From Pseudomonadota bacterium (GTDB lineage: Bacteria > Pseudomonadota > Gammaproteobacteria > Steroidobacterales > Steroidobacteraceae): 12,275 bases of DNA. Below are positions 1-6,453 of this stretch, piece after piece. Each line of letters opens with the position of its first letter. Positions within the stretch are counted from its first letter, which is position 1. A program made the position numbers and the translations under genes. The stretch lies in contig JAFEDW010000040.1 in assembly GCA_018241455.1 (NCBI GenBank), positions 1 to 12,275 of the forward strand, given 5' to 3'. Under the pieces are notes generated by a model that made no database searches, was not told the origin of the DNA, and saw nothing but the letters and a program-made list of their open reading frames with translations.

Positions 1-785
1 ATTGCGAGCGCGTCGCCTCGCGCTCGCACCCGGACCTGTGGTTCGTCGAGCCGGAAGAGGACGCGAAGCAGCTCGGCGTCGACCAGGTGCGCGCGCTGAC
101 CGAGGCGCTGGCCTTGACCGGCCATGGCGCGGGCGGGAGCGTCGCCATCGTCCACCCGGCCGACCTGCTGACGCCCAGTGCCGCGAACGCGCTGCTGAAG
201 ACGCTCGAGGAACCGCGCGCCGGCGTGCTGATCGTGCTGGTGACCGCGGTCAGCGCACGCCTGCCCGCCACGGTCCTGAGCCGCTGCCAGCGGCTGAAAG
301 TGCAGCCGCCGCCGCGCGCGGCCTGCGTGGCCTGGTTGCGCGAGCGGCGCGGCAAGGGCGATTGGGAAGCGGTACTCGATGTGCTCGGCAATGCGCCGCT
401 GTGGGCGCTGGAGGCCGATCCGGCCGAATTGCGGGCGCTGCGCGATGAGACCGAGTCGCAACTCGAGGGCGCACTGTCGGGCGGGCTCGACATTCCGCCG
501 GCGGCGGAGCGCTGGGCCCAGCGCGGCGGCTACGAGCTGCGGCTCCTGTGCGCTGAGAACTGGGTCACACGCCGGATCGCCGCCCAGACGACCGGTGTCG
601 GGACTTTGACAGAAGTGCACACTGGCGCGCACTTGCCAGCTGCGAATTCCTCTATGAATATACGCGGTCTGATCCGGCTGATGGATGCGCTGTACGAGCT
701 CCGGCGGCTGGCGACGACAACGATCAACAAATCGCTCGCCGTGGAGCAACTGCTGTGGCAGCTGCGCGCGGCGCGCAAGAGCTGA
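1..785 (+). CDS. holB: DNA polymerase III delta' subunit, C-terminal part (partial)
   Basis: Clamp-loader subunit delta', which with delta and gamma/tau loads the beta sliding clamp onto DNA. The reading frame enters from outside the window (first complete codon at 3) and stops at TGA 783-785, leaving about 260 residues. The visible part has the delta' AAA+ signatures: GVDQVRAL, then NALLKTLEEP, then the SRC sensor motif in LSRCQRLKV. A helical C-terminal collar-type domain follows. The N-terminal nucleotide-binding-fold part and any zinc-binding cysteines lie mostly upstream of the window. pilZ starts 7 bases downstream, the usual holB-pilZ arrangement of pilus-bearing gammaproteobacteria, so the two are probably cotranscribed. 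The first ATG at 87 is internal, because homology to delta' runs through the upstream codons. Confidence 0.93.
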   Translation, partial: CERVASRSHPDLWFVEPEEDAKQLGVDQVRALTEALALTGHGAGGSVAIVHPADLLTPSAANALLKTLEEPRAGVLIVLVTAVSARLPATVLSRCQRLKVQPPPRAACVAWLRERRGKGDWEAVLDVLGNAPLWALEADPAELRALRDETESQLEGALSGGLDIPPAAERWAQRGGYELRLLCAENWVTRRIAAQTTGVGTLTEVHTGAHLPAANSSMNIRGLIRLMDALYELRRLATTTINKSLAVEQLLWQLRAARKS

Positions 786-792
786 GTGGCAG

Positions 793-1215
793 ATGGCGAA
801 AGACAACCAGGCCAGGAGCGCCGACCCGACCGGGCGCAATGAGGCGCTGACGCGTGCCGACCTGGCGCGCCCGGCCGCCGCCAAGCCGGGCTTGTTGACG
901 CTGACGATCAAGGACAAGAGCGCGCTGTACCTGGCCTACATGCCGTTCATCACCAACGGCGGCCTGTTCATCCCGACCAACAGCAACTATCGCATCGGCG
1001 ATGAAGTGTTCATGCTGTTGAACCTGATGGGCGAGGACGAGAAGCTGCCGGTCGCCGGCCGCGTCATCTGGGTGACGCCGAAAGGCGCGCAGGGCAAGCG
1101 CACGGCCGGCATCGGCGTGCAGTTCAGCGAGCAGGATCGTGGCCAGACGCGCCACAAGATCGAGAATTACCTGGCCGGCGCGCTCTCGGGCGACAAGGCC
1201 ACGCACACGATGTGA
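793..1215 (+). CDS. pilZ: Type IV pilus assembly protein PilZ
   Basis: A 140-residue single PilZ-domain protein needed for type IV pilus biogenesis and twitching in Pseudomonas and Xanthomonas. In Xanthomonas, PilZ contacts the pilus ATPase PilB and the EAL domain of FimX. Family hallmarks are very clear: LTIKDKSALYLAYMPF (about 36-52), NGGLFIPT, GDEVFMLLNLM, VAGRVIWVTPKGAQG, AGIGVQF and the C-terminal THTM. It lacks the RxxxR c-di-GMP-binding motif of canonical PilZ domains, as expected for this pilus-specific class, so it is probably an adaptor and not a c-di-GMP sensor. The ATG at 793 follows the holB stop by 7 bases, with only a weak Shine-Dalgarno. From my memory of the family, the conserved core starts around residue 30, so the N-terminal 30 residues look like an extension. 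It is probably coupled to holB. Confidence 0.95.
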   Translation: MAKDNQARSADPTGRNEALTRADLARPAAAKPGLLTLTIKDKSALYLAYMPFITNGGLFIPTNSNYRIGDEVFMLLNLMGEDEKLPVAGRVIWVTPKGAQGKRTAGIGVQFSEQDRGQTRHKIENYLAGALSGDKATHTM

Positions 1216-1255
1216 GTGGCGTGTGGCGGGCGGTTCTGCCGACGGCCGCCTTGCA

Positions 1256-2326
1256 TTAGCCCGGACGTCGAAGCTCGGGTTCCGCGCTCGACAGTCCGCC
1301 CTTCAGCACATAGGCATCGAAACCCCGCTCGAGCAGGATGAACGCGCCGGCGGCGCTGCGCCGGCCCGTATCGCAATACACGACATACGGCGTGTTGCGA
1401 TCGAGCGTCGCCAGCTTCAGGCGGATGAAATACAGCGGGATGTTCAGCGCGCCCTCGATGGCGAGGTTCTGGTACTCCGAGGGCAGCCGTACATCGAGCC
1501 ACTTGCCGCCCTTGGCGATGATTTCGCGCGCCGCCGGATATTCGAGCCACTGCTGCAGCGGTTCGTTCATCAGCTCGCGGAAATCCTGCTTCGAGAGGCG
1601 CATCAGCACGCCGTCGGTCAGCATCGTGATGGTCGCGTTGCGCTTGGCCTCGGAGATCAGCGCCTCCTCGCCGAAGGTGTCGCCGACCGATAATTCAGCG
1701 AGGCGGATGCCTTCGCGGTTCAGCGGCGTCTCGCGCGTCACGACGCACTTGCCGCTGACGATCGCGTAGAAGTAGTCGCCCTCGGTGCCTTGCTGGATGA
1801 TGACTTCGCCGGTGCGGCAGGCAATGCGTTGCATGCGCATGAAGATCGCCTGGATGTTCGCCGGCGGGATGCGATGGAACGCCTTGGTCTGCAGCAGCGT
1901 GGTCATCCAGTCGTCGCCGCCGCCGCCGCCGAACGAGGCCTGCAGTTCGCCGACCTCGTAGGTACCGGTCTGGTCCCACGTGATCATCATGTCGAGCAGG
2001 TCGGAATCGACCGCGATGTACTCGATGGCGTCGACGGCGCGCGCGCTGACGCGGCGCGGAAGTTTCGGCGACAACGGGTTCTTTGCCTCGGGCGTGCCGG
2101 CGCGGATCATCGCGACCGTGCGGTCGCCCTCACGCAGCTCGACCATGCCGGATACCAGCCAGTAGCTCTTGCGGTCGGCGTCGCCTTCCTTGAACAGGTT
2201 GCGGCCCGCCGGCAACTCCATGATCGAAACCTTGCGGGCCAGCGCCGCCAGGTTGTCGTTCTTCATGCCGTCGAGCGGCGACAGCCTGCGCAATAGCGCC
2301 ACATTGGCTGTCCGGCCCTCACTCAT
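1256..2326 (-). CDS. Cyclic-nucleotide-binding / rhodanese fusion protein
   Basis: A 356-residue cytoplasmic protein of probable signalling role. Residues about 10-130 resemble a degenerate cyclic nucleotide-binding (CNB) fold. A Gly-rich linker (132-137) leads to a clearer CNB domain at about 146-255, with a phosphate-binding cassette-like FGEEAL (219-223 region) and an Arg-Asn-Ala where the family has Arg-Ala. Residues about 258-350 form a rhodanese domain with the loop CDTGRRS, whose Cys318 would carry persulfide. There is no HTH, so it is not a Crp-type regulator. I chose the ATG at 2326 because AGGTG sits 5 bases upstream; a GTG at 2332 is an alternative two codons earlier. It stops at TAA and converges on pilZ. 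Ligand and partner are unknown. It could be a cAMP- or redox-linked regulator, but only the domains are certain. Confidence 0.85.
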   Translation of the reverse strand: MSEGRTANVALLRRLSPLDGMKNDNLAALARKVSIMELPAGRNLFKEGDADRKSYWLVSGMVELREGDRTVAMIRAGTPEAKNPLSPKLPRRVSARAVDAIEYIAVDSDLLDMMITWDQTGTYEVGELQASFGGGGGDDWMTTLLQTKAFHRIPPANIQAIFMRMQRIACRTGEVIIQQGTEGDYFYAIVSGKCVVTRETPLNREGIRLAELSVGDTFGEEALISEAKRNATITMLTDGVLMRLSKQDFRELMNEPLQQWLEYPAAREIIAKGGKWLDVRLPSEYQNLAIEGALNIPLYFIRLKLATLDRNTPYVVYCDTGRRSAAGAFILLERGFDAYVLKGGLSSAEPELRRPG

Positions 2327-2356
2327 GCGCACACCTGCATTCCAGTCGTTCGATCG

Positions 2357-2365
2357 ATGTTAGCA
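2357..2365 (-). promoter_or_regulatory. Candidate extended -10 promoter for the CNB-rhodanese gene
   Basis: On the minus strand the sequence TGCTAACAT fits an extended -10 (TGnTATAAT, four of six core matches). It lies about 31 bases upstream of the ATG at 2326, giving a short leader. The -35 region at the matching distance is poor, which is tolerated with an extended -10. The 103-base gap between the preceding fadJ-like stop and this gene makes an independent promoter plausible. This call rests on the motif alone. Confidence 0.4.
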
Positions 2366-2429
2366 CAGCAGGTTTCGGGCACTTTGTGATGCGGGTCGGG
2401 CCCGGGGCGCGATGCGGGCGGGACGCAGC

Positions 2430-4460
2430 TCAAGCCAGCGCCGCCCAGCCGGCATCGGGTCGGAAGCGCGCGCCATAGCGCTGTTCGAACTCGCGCAAGC
2501 GGGCGACCACGGCGGCGATGCCGCGCGCGCGGGCATAATTCAACGGGCCGCCGCGGAATGGCGCGAAGCCCGTTCCGAACACGACGCCCGCGTCGAGCAG
2601 ATCGGCATCGGCCACCACCTGTTCCCGCAAGCAGGCCACGCACTCGTTCAGCAGCGCGAGTATCAAGCGGTCGCTGAGATCGGCGGGCGCGCTGCCAGTG
2701 GCCGCTTCGCGCACCGCCTTGCCGTCCTGCCAGGTGTAGAAACCCTGGCCACTCTTGCGGCCGAGCTTGCGCGCCTCGACCAGCTCGCGCAGGCGCGCAG
2801 CGTAGGGCGGCATCTCGCGGCCCAGCTCGCGCGTGATGATCTCGCCGACGTGCAGCGCCACGTCGAGCCCGACGACATCGGACAGTTCGATCGGCCCCAT
2901 CGGCATGCCGAACTCCACCGCCGCGCGATCGATCAGCGCCAATGGCACGCCTTCGCCGGCAGCGTACAGCGCTTCGTGCAGGTACGGGAACAGCACGCGG
3001 TTGACGAGGAATCCCGGCCCACTGCGGCAAGGCAGCGGCAGCTTGTCGAGGCGGCGTGCGAAAGCCATCGCGGCAGCAAGCGGCTCGGGGCGCGTCTGCG
3101 CCGAATGGATCACTTCGATCAGCGGCATCTGCGCCACCGGATTGAAGAAATGCAATCCGACCAGGCGGCCGGGGTCGCTGAGTTTCTCGGCCAGCAGCTC
3201 GAGCGTCAGGCTCGAGGTGTTGCTGCAGAGCACGGCCGAGGCCGACAGGCGCGGCTCGGCCTGCGCGTACAGCGCGCGCTTGGCGTCCAGGTCCTCGAAG
3301 ATGGCTTCGATCAGCACATCGGCTGTCGGTACGCCTTCACCAGTCACGTCCGCGCGCAGCCTGGCCTGTGCTGCCGCACGATCCGCGGGGTCGCGGATGC
3401 GCTTGCCGAACAACGCCGCCGCGCGCGCCAGCGCCGGGTCGATATACTTCTGCTCGCGATCCTGCAGCGTGACCTCGAGCCCGCGCAGCGCGCACCAGGC
3501 GGCGATGTCGCCGCCCATGACACCGGCGCCGATGACGTGCACGCGCTTGAGCGGCGCCGGCGTCTTGCCGCCGAGCGCCTTGAGCCGGTCCTGCAGCAGG
3601 AACATGCGCACCAGCCCGCGCGCCGCCTCGCTCGTGAACAGGTTCGCGATCGATTGCGCCTCGGCCTCGTACGCGCGCCCGCCGCGCGCGCCGTAGCGCA
3701 CCCACAGGTCGATGATCGCGTAGGGAGCCGGGTAATGCTCGCGCCGTGCTTGGCGAGCGACGCGGGCCTCGAGCGAGGCGCGCAACAGGCCGCGCACGCC
3801 CGGCAGGTTCAGCAGCCGGTCGGCCAGCGGCGGCCGATGGGGCGATGGGTGCTGCTGCAGGATCTGCCGCGCGGCACTGTCGAGCGCATCAGCGGCCACG
3901 AGGCGGTCGACGAGTCCCACCGCCAGTGCCCGCTCGGCGCGCAGCGGTTTGCCGGTCAGCATCAGCTCCATCGCGGTGCGCACGCCGAGCAGCCGTACCG
4001 CGCGCACCGTGCCACCGAAGCCGGGATGGATGCCGAGCAGTACTTCGGGGAGCCCGAGGCTCAGGCGGTTGTCGTTGACGCCGATGCGATAGGTGCAGGC
4101 CAGCGCGAGTTCGAGCCCGCCGCCGAGCGCGAACCCGGCGATCGCCGCGACGCTGGGGCAGGGCAGCGCCTCGAGCATCGCGAACACGCGTTGCCCGACC
4201 TTGATGTGGGCCAATGCTTCGGCGGCGTTCCTGAAGCCGGTGAATTCGCGGATATCCGCGCCGGCGATGAATCCGGAAGATTTGCCCGAGCGGATGATCA
4301 ATCCGGCCGGCGGCGTCGCGGCAAGCTCGGCGAGCCGCGCCTCCAGCTCGAGCAGCACCGGCTGGCCCAGCGTGTTGGCGCTGCCACCCGGCCGATCGAT
4401 CGTCAGCGTGGCGATGCCGTCGGCGCCCCGTTCCAGCCGCCAGGCGTTGTTGTCGTTCAT
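2430..4460 (-). CDS. fadJ: Bifunctional enoyl-CoA hydratase / 3-hydroxyacyl-CoA dehydrogenase (FadJ/FadB type)
   Basis: A 676-residue alpha subunit of the fatty acid beta-oxidation complex: it hydrates trans-2-enoyl-CoA and then oxidises L-3-hydroxyacyl-CoA with NAD+. The N-terminal crotonase domain (about 10-190) has the oxyanion-hole FIAGADI, Glu117 in GGGLELAL and Glu139 in LGLPEV, matching the two catalytic Glu of FadB (E119/E139). The NAD-binding domain starts near 304 with GAGVMGG (311-317). The dehydrogenase site is His437 in GLHFFNP with Glu449, followed by GFLVNRV and two 3HCDH C-terminal repeats. It resembles FadJ slightly more than FadB, but this split is uncertain. It is a little shorter than the usual ~715 residues. 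No thiolase (fadA/fadI) is adjacent. It lies 16 bases after the EEP hydrolase gene on the same strand, so the two are probably cotranscribed. Confidence 0.92.
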   Translation of the reverse strand: MNDNNAWRLERGADGIATLTIDRPGGSANTLGQPVLLELEARLAELAATPPAGLIIRSGKSSGFIAGADIREFTGFRNAAEALAHIKVGQRVFAMLEALPCPSVAAIAGFALGGGLELALACTYRIGVNDNRLSLGLPEVLLGIHPGFGGTVRAVRLLGVRTAMELMLTGKPLRAERALAVGLVDRLVAADALDSAARQILQQHPSPHRPPLADRLLNLPGVRGLLRASLEARVARQARREHYPAPYAIIDLWVRYGARGGRAYEAEAQSIANLFTSEAARGLVRMFLLQDRLKALGGKTPAPLKRVHVIGAGVMGGDIAAWCALRGLEVTLQDREQKYIDPALARAAALFGKRIRDPADRAAAQARLRADVTGEGVPTADVLIEAIFEDLDAKRALYAQAEPRLSASAVLCSNTSSLTLELLAEKLSDPGRLVGLHFFNPVAQMPLIEVIHSAQTRPEPLAAAMAFARRLDKLPLPCRSGPGFLVNRVLFPYLHEALYAAGEGVPLALIDRAAVEFGMPMGPIELSDVVGLDVALHVGEIITRELGREMPPYAARLRELVEARKLGRKSGQGFYTWQDGKAVREAATGSAPADLSDRLILALLNECVACLREQVVADADLLDAGVVFGTGFAPFRGGPLNYARARGIAAVVARLREFEQRYGARFRPDAGWAALA

Positions 4461-4466
4461 CGGCAG

Positions 4467-4471
4467 TCCTT
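4467..4471 (-). promoter_or_regulatory. Ribosome binding site that sets the fadJ-like start
   Basis: AAGGA on the minus strand, 6 bases before the ATG at 4460. The open frame extends 17 codons further upstream to an ATG at 4511, but that would overlap the EEP gene and has no better site. The 4460 start is preferred. Confidence 0.7.
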
Positions 4472-4476
4472 GCAGT

Positions 4477-5226
4477 TCATGCGGCGGGTTGTTTGCGGAT
4501 TTCGAAATCACAGATCAGCGGCCGGTGGTCGGAGTAGTGCACCTCGGGGATGCGGAACGCATTGACCTCGATCCCCTGGCTGACCAGGATGAAATCGAGC
4601 TCGACGCGCGGCGTACGCGCCGGGTACGAGGCCAGCCCGAGCGTATTGGCGCTGCGCAGGCCCGAGGCGCGCATGAACAGGTAGATCTCGTGCGTGCCCC
4701 AGAACGTATTGAAGTCGCCGGCGACGATCACCGGTTTCTTCGAACGCGCGATGACATCGTGCAGCGTGCGCAGCTGGTACTGGCGATGCCGGTACTTCAG
4801 CGACAGGTGCACGAGGAACACGCATACTTCCTCGAGTTCGATCTCGATGATCAGGCGCTTGATGCCAGTGTCGAAGTAATGGAAACGCTCGCCGGTGACA
4901 CCCGGCGCCGCCAGCAGCGCGTTCGATTGCATGCGCACGATCGGCACCAGGTGGTTGATCGAGCCGGAGCCGTACTTGCACTCCGAGGCCGTGTAATGCC
5001 CGAGCGAGGCGGCGATGTGCTCGGCCTGGTTGATCATGCCGGTGCGGATCGAGCCGGTATCGACCTCCACGAGGCCCACGAGGTCGGGGCGCTCGTCGCG
5101 GATGAAGTGCGTGATCTGCTCGAGCACCTTGCGGCTGCTGCGCAGGTAACCGGCGCCCGGTACGGGCAGGTGAAACGCCGGCCCGGTGCCGGTCGCATAA
5201 CGGATGTTGTAGAGCAGCAGTCGCAA
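4477..5226 (-). CDS. Endonuclease/exonuclease/phosphatase (EEP) family hydrolase
   Basis: A 249-residue single-domain protein of the DNase I-like EEP fold, a metal-dependent phosphodiesterase/phosphatase superfamily. All the active-site motifs are visible: Asn7 in LLLYNIRYA, Glu54 in LVGLVEVD, His140 in LVHLSL, Asp171/Asn173 in AGDFN, Asp211 in ELDFIL and the Asp-His pair in YSDHRP (233-234). It should therefore be catalytically competent. The substrate (DNA, RNA, phospholipid or inositol phosphate) cannot be told from this family signature. There is no signal peptide or membrane segment, so it is probably cytoplasmic. The start is a TTG at 5226, set by an excellent Shine-Dalgarno. The frame stays open to 5694, but that extension is antisense to the TIR-like gene. 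It is divergent from that gene by 57 bases and sits 16 bases ahead of the fadJ-like gene. Confidence 0.86.
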   Translation of the reverse strand: MRLLLYNIRYATGTGPAFHLPVPGAGYLRSSRKVLEQITHFIRDERPDLVGLVEVDTGSIRTGMINQAEHIAASLGHYTASECKYGSGSINHLVPIVRMQSNALLAAPGVTGERFHYFDTGIKRLIIEIELEEVCVFLVHLSLKYRHRQYQLRTLHDVIARSKKPVIVAGDFNTFWGTHEIYLFMRASGLRSANTLGLASYPARTPRVELDFILVSQGIEVNAFRIPEVHYSDHRPLICDFEIRKQPAA

Positions 5227-5232
5227 CGCGTT

Positions 5233-5237
5233 TCCTT
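5233..5237 (-). promoter_or_regulatory. Strong ribosome binding site for a TTG start (EEP hydrolase)
   Basis: AAGGA on the minus strand with a 6-base spacer to TTG 5226-5224. It fixes the start exactly where the EEP fold begins (MRLLLYN). Upstream in-frame GTG and TTG codons lack such a site. Confidence 0.75.
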
Positions 5238-5246
5238 GGGTCCGGA

Positions 5247-5269
5247 TGTGCAAGTCCGGCTTGCGCACA
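5247..5269. promoter_or_regulatory. Imperfect dyad in the divergent EEP/TIR-like intergenic region
   Basis: TGTGCAAG and CTTG-CG-CACA face each other around a TCCGG centre (8 of 8 arm bases pair if a 2-base CG bulge is allowed). It lies in the 57-base gap between the two divergent starts, with a TACACTTAAA stretch (5271-5280) next to it that could be part of a -10 for the plus gene. It could be a shared operator or an RNA hairpin. No recognised regulator motif was identified. Confidence 0.3.
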
Positions 5270-5283
5270 GTACACTTAAAGCC

Positions 5284-5739
5284 ATGTCGCAGCGCGATCC
5301 GATACGGGTATTCGTCAGCCATGCCTGGGAGCAAAGCGACGATTACCTGCGGGTATTCGAGTACCTCGAAAGCGCCCGCAACTTCTATTATCGCAATTGC
5401 AGCAACCCGGAGCAGCACCCGGTCGATAAATCGGTCGAGGGGCTGCGCGAGGAATTGCGCCGGCAGATCGCCCCCTCCGAAGTGGTCGTGGCGCTGTCGA
5501 GCCTGTATGCCACGCATCGCGACTTGCTGGTGTTCCAGCTGCATTTTGCCAAGGCGAGTGACAAGCCGGTCGTGTTGCTGCCGGGGTTCGGGCGCGAAAT
5601 TGCATTGCCGAAGGACGTGATCGGCCTGGCCGACCTGAACGCCGCCTGGGATGAACGGGCGCTCGTCGATGCGATCCGCCGCCAGGCGCGCCACGAAGAT
5701 ACGACGCGCTGGGACACGATCGAATTCAAGATCGAATAG
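5284..5739 (+). CDS. TIR-like (DUF1863/MTH538-type) domain protein
   Basis: A 151-residue protein that is almost entirely one TIR-like flavodoxin fold. The first strand is RVFVSHAW (8-15), followed by DDYLRVFEYL, the FYYRNCSNP segment typical of the DUF1863 branch, LREELRRQI, the strand VVVALSS (67-73) and the helix LLVFQLHFAKASDKP. Related proteins include ThsB of Thoeris, which makes an NAD-derived signal. Aligning the helix to the usual W..(Y)E...A....KP pattern places Gln85 (codon 5536-5538) where NADase TIRs have the catalytic Glu, so enzymatic activity is doubtful. The ATG at 5284 is supported by homology starting at residue 7 and by the divergent EEP gene; a longer frame upstream is only antisense to EEP and fadJ. 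There is no ThsA/SIR2-type effector nearby. A non-defence housekeeping or binding role is quite possible. Confidence 0.82.
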   Translation: MSQRDPIRVFVSHAWEQSDDYLRVFEYLESARNFYYRNCSNPEQHPVDKSVEGLREELRRQIAPSEVVVALSSLYATHRDLLVFQLHFAKASDKPVVLLPGFGREIALPKDVIGLADLNAAWDERALVDAIRRQARHEDTTRWDTIEFKIE

Positions 5740-5758
5740 GCGTCAGCCCGGCCGGGAT

Positions 5759-6202
5759 TCAACCGCCGTTGGCGTGCTTCGGCCTGGCGGTGCCGCCGGC
5801 GCCGCCTTCGAGGGCAAGCAGCGCGGCCAGCGGCAAGGCGTTGCGGGCCGCGGCGCTGCTGCGAGCCGCGGTACGCAGCGTCGTCGCGGCAGTCTCGAGC
5901 TGGTGCTGGTTCTGCATCTCCAGTCCGTAGAGCCGCACGATCAACGCGGCCCAGCGCTGCGCTTCCTCGTTCGAGAGTTTGCGCACCGAGGCGCGCACGA
6001 TGCTGTCGCCCGGCAGTGCGCGCGCCGCGTGCATCGCCTTCGCGAGCTCGGCAAAATCCTGTTGCGCTTCGAGCGGCAGGTCCTGCAAATCGATGTCCTC
6101 GAGATGATTGCAGTACGCTGTGCTCAACCGGTCTTTCAAGGCGCCATGGGCGGCGAGGGCGATGACGGCAGCTTCGAGTTGGTCGGCGAGCGCGCTGTTC
6201 AA
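5759..6202 (-). CDS. Conserved hypothetical protein, mostly helical
   Basis: A 147-residue protein without a function I can name. It reads as soluble and alpha-helical, with no signal peptide or membrane span. The middle part (about 20-95) looks like the conserved core: LKDRLSTAYCNHLEDID, then LPGDSIVRASVRKLSNEEAQRWA and the IVRLYG segment. I have the impression of short conserved proteins of this kind in Xanthomonadales relatives, but no named domain. The tail is rich in Ala, Gly and Leu. The start is TTG at 6202 with AGGAT 5 bases upstream; the next in-frame Met is far inside. It converges on the TIR-like gene with 19 bases between stops. A sigma70-like promoter lies about 115 bases upstream. 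Confidence 0.7.
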   Translation of the reverse strand: MNSALADQLEAAVIALAAHGALKDRLSTAYCNHLEDIDLQDLPLEAQQDFAELAKAMHAARALPGDSIVRASVRKLSNEEAQRWAALIVRLYGLEMQNQHQLETAATTLRTAARSSAAARNALPLAALLALEGGAGGTARPKHANGG

Positions 6203-6255
6203 GGTGGATCCTGAAGGCTTGGGGTGCCTGGCGGGGTTGCGACTGGAGCGATTTC

Positions 6256-6272
6256 TTAAGGTGGAGCCTTAA
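6256..6272. repeat. Perfect 6-bp inverted repeat TTAAGG/CCTTAA
   Basis: TTAAGG-TGGAG-CCTTAA forms a perfect stem with a 5-base loop. If the minus-strand promoter at 6317-6346 is used, this hairpin lies in the 5' leader of the hypothetical gene starting at 6202. No T-run follows on the minus strand, and only a loose T-rich stretch follows on the plus strand. It is therefore more likely an operator or leader structure than an intrinsic terminator. Confidence 0.45.
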
Positions 6273-6316
6273 TTGTTCTTGGTATCGAAGTGCTTGCGTA
6301 TCAGGCGTCTAGCGGC

Positions 6317-6346
6317 AGCATATCGCGTGAAGCCTGCGCTTATCAA
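6317..6346 (-). promoter_or_regulatory. Candidate sigma70 promoter for the minus-strand hypothetical gene
   Basis: On the minus strand, TTGATA (five of six matches to TTGACA, at 6346-6341) is followed after 18 bases by TATGCT (four of six matches to TATAAT, at 6322-6317). It faces the gene starting at 6202 and would give a leader of roughly 105-110 bases. Support is by motif only. Confidence 0.4.
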
Positions 6347-6440
6347 CGCAGTATTTCCTAAGGCTGATGGCAGGTGCGCCGAGCTAATCATCACCTAACT
6401 CATTGCAAAACAGTGCACTATGGAAATTTTCTCATGCCTT

Positions 6441-6453
6441 CTGTAAGTTACAG
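6441..6453. promoter_or_regulatory. Perfect 13-base palindrome before the MATE operon
   Basis: CTGTAA-G-TTACAG is a perfect dyad with 6-base arms and a single central base, ending 17 bases before the ATG at 6471 and just ahead of the ribosome binding site GAGGGA (6457-6462). Its size and symmetry suit a homodimeric repressor operator (TetR/MarR/GntR scale). It is not the Escherichia coli LexA box, whose CTGT and ACAG halves are 8 bases apart rather than 5. No regulator gene is present in the window. Confidence 0.45.

Noticed and set aside
1225..1250. Possible terminator between pilZ and the CNB-rhodanese gene
   Set aside because: GGCGG/CCGCC arms exist with a small inner CGG/CCG stem, but there is an asymmetric internal loop and no T-run on either strand.
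2412..4565. A 717-codon open frame on the plus strand opposite the fadJ-like gene
   Set aside because: It is the antisense shadow of a well-conserved enzyme in GC-rich DNA. The translation is low-complexity Arg/Ala/Gln/His-rich and matches nothing recognisable.
4093..5283. Long N-terminal extension of the TIR-like frame
   Set aside because: The extension is antisense to the EEP and fadJ genes, and its composition is shadow-like. The TIR fold begins at the ATG at 5284.
5227..5694. N-terminal extension of the EEP frame
   Set aside because: It is antisense to the TIR-like gene, and the TTG at 5226 has a near-ideal ribosome binding site at the start of the fold.
5747..5756. CCCGGCCGGG palindrome between convergent stops
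   Set aside because: It has no loop, cannot form a good hairpin, and such palindromes are expected by chance at this GC content.
4477..6202. Calling the TIR-like region a Thoeris defence system
   Set aside because: No ThsA or other NAD-dependent effector is present, the TIR catalytic Glu position is Gln, and there is no sign of a defence island or mobile DNA.
6441..6453. Reading the palindrome as a LexA/SOS box
   Set aside because: CTGT and ACAG are 5 bases apart, whereas the E. coli-type box needs 8.
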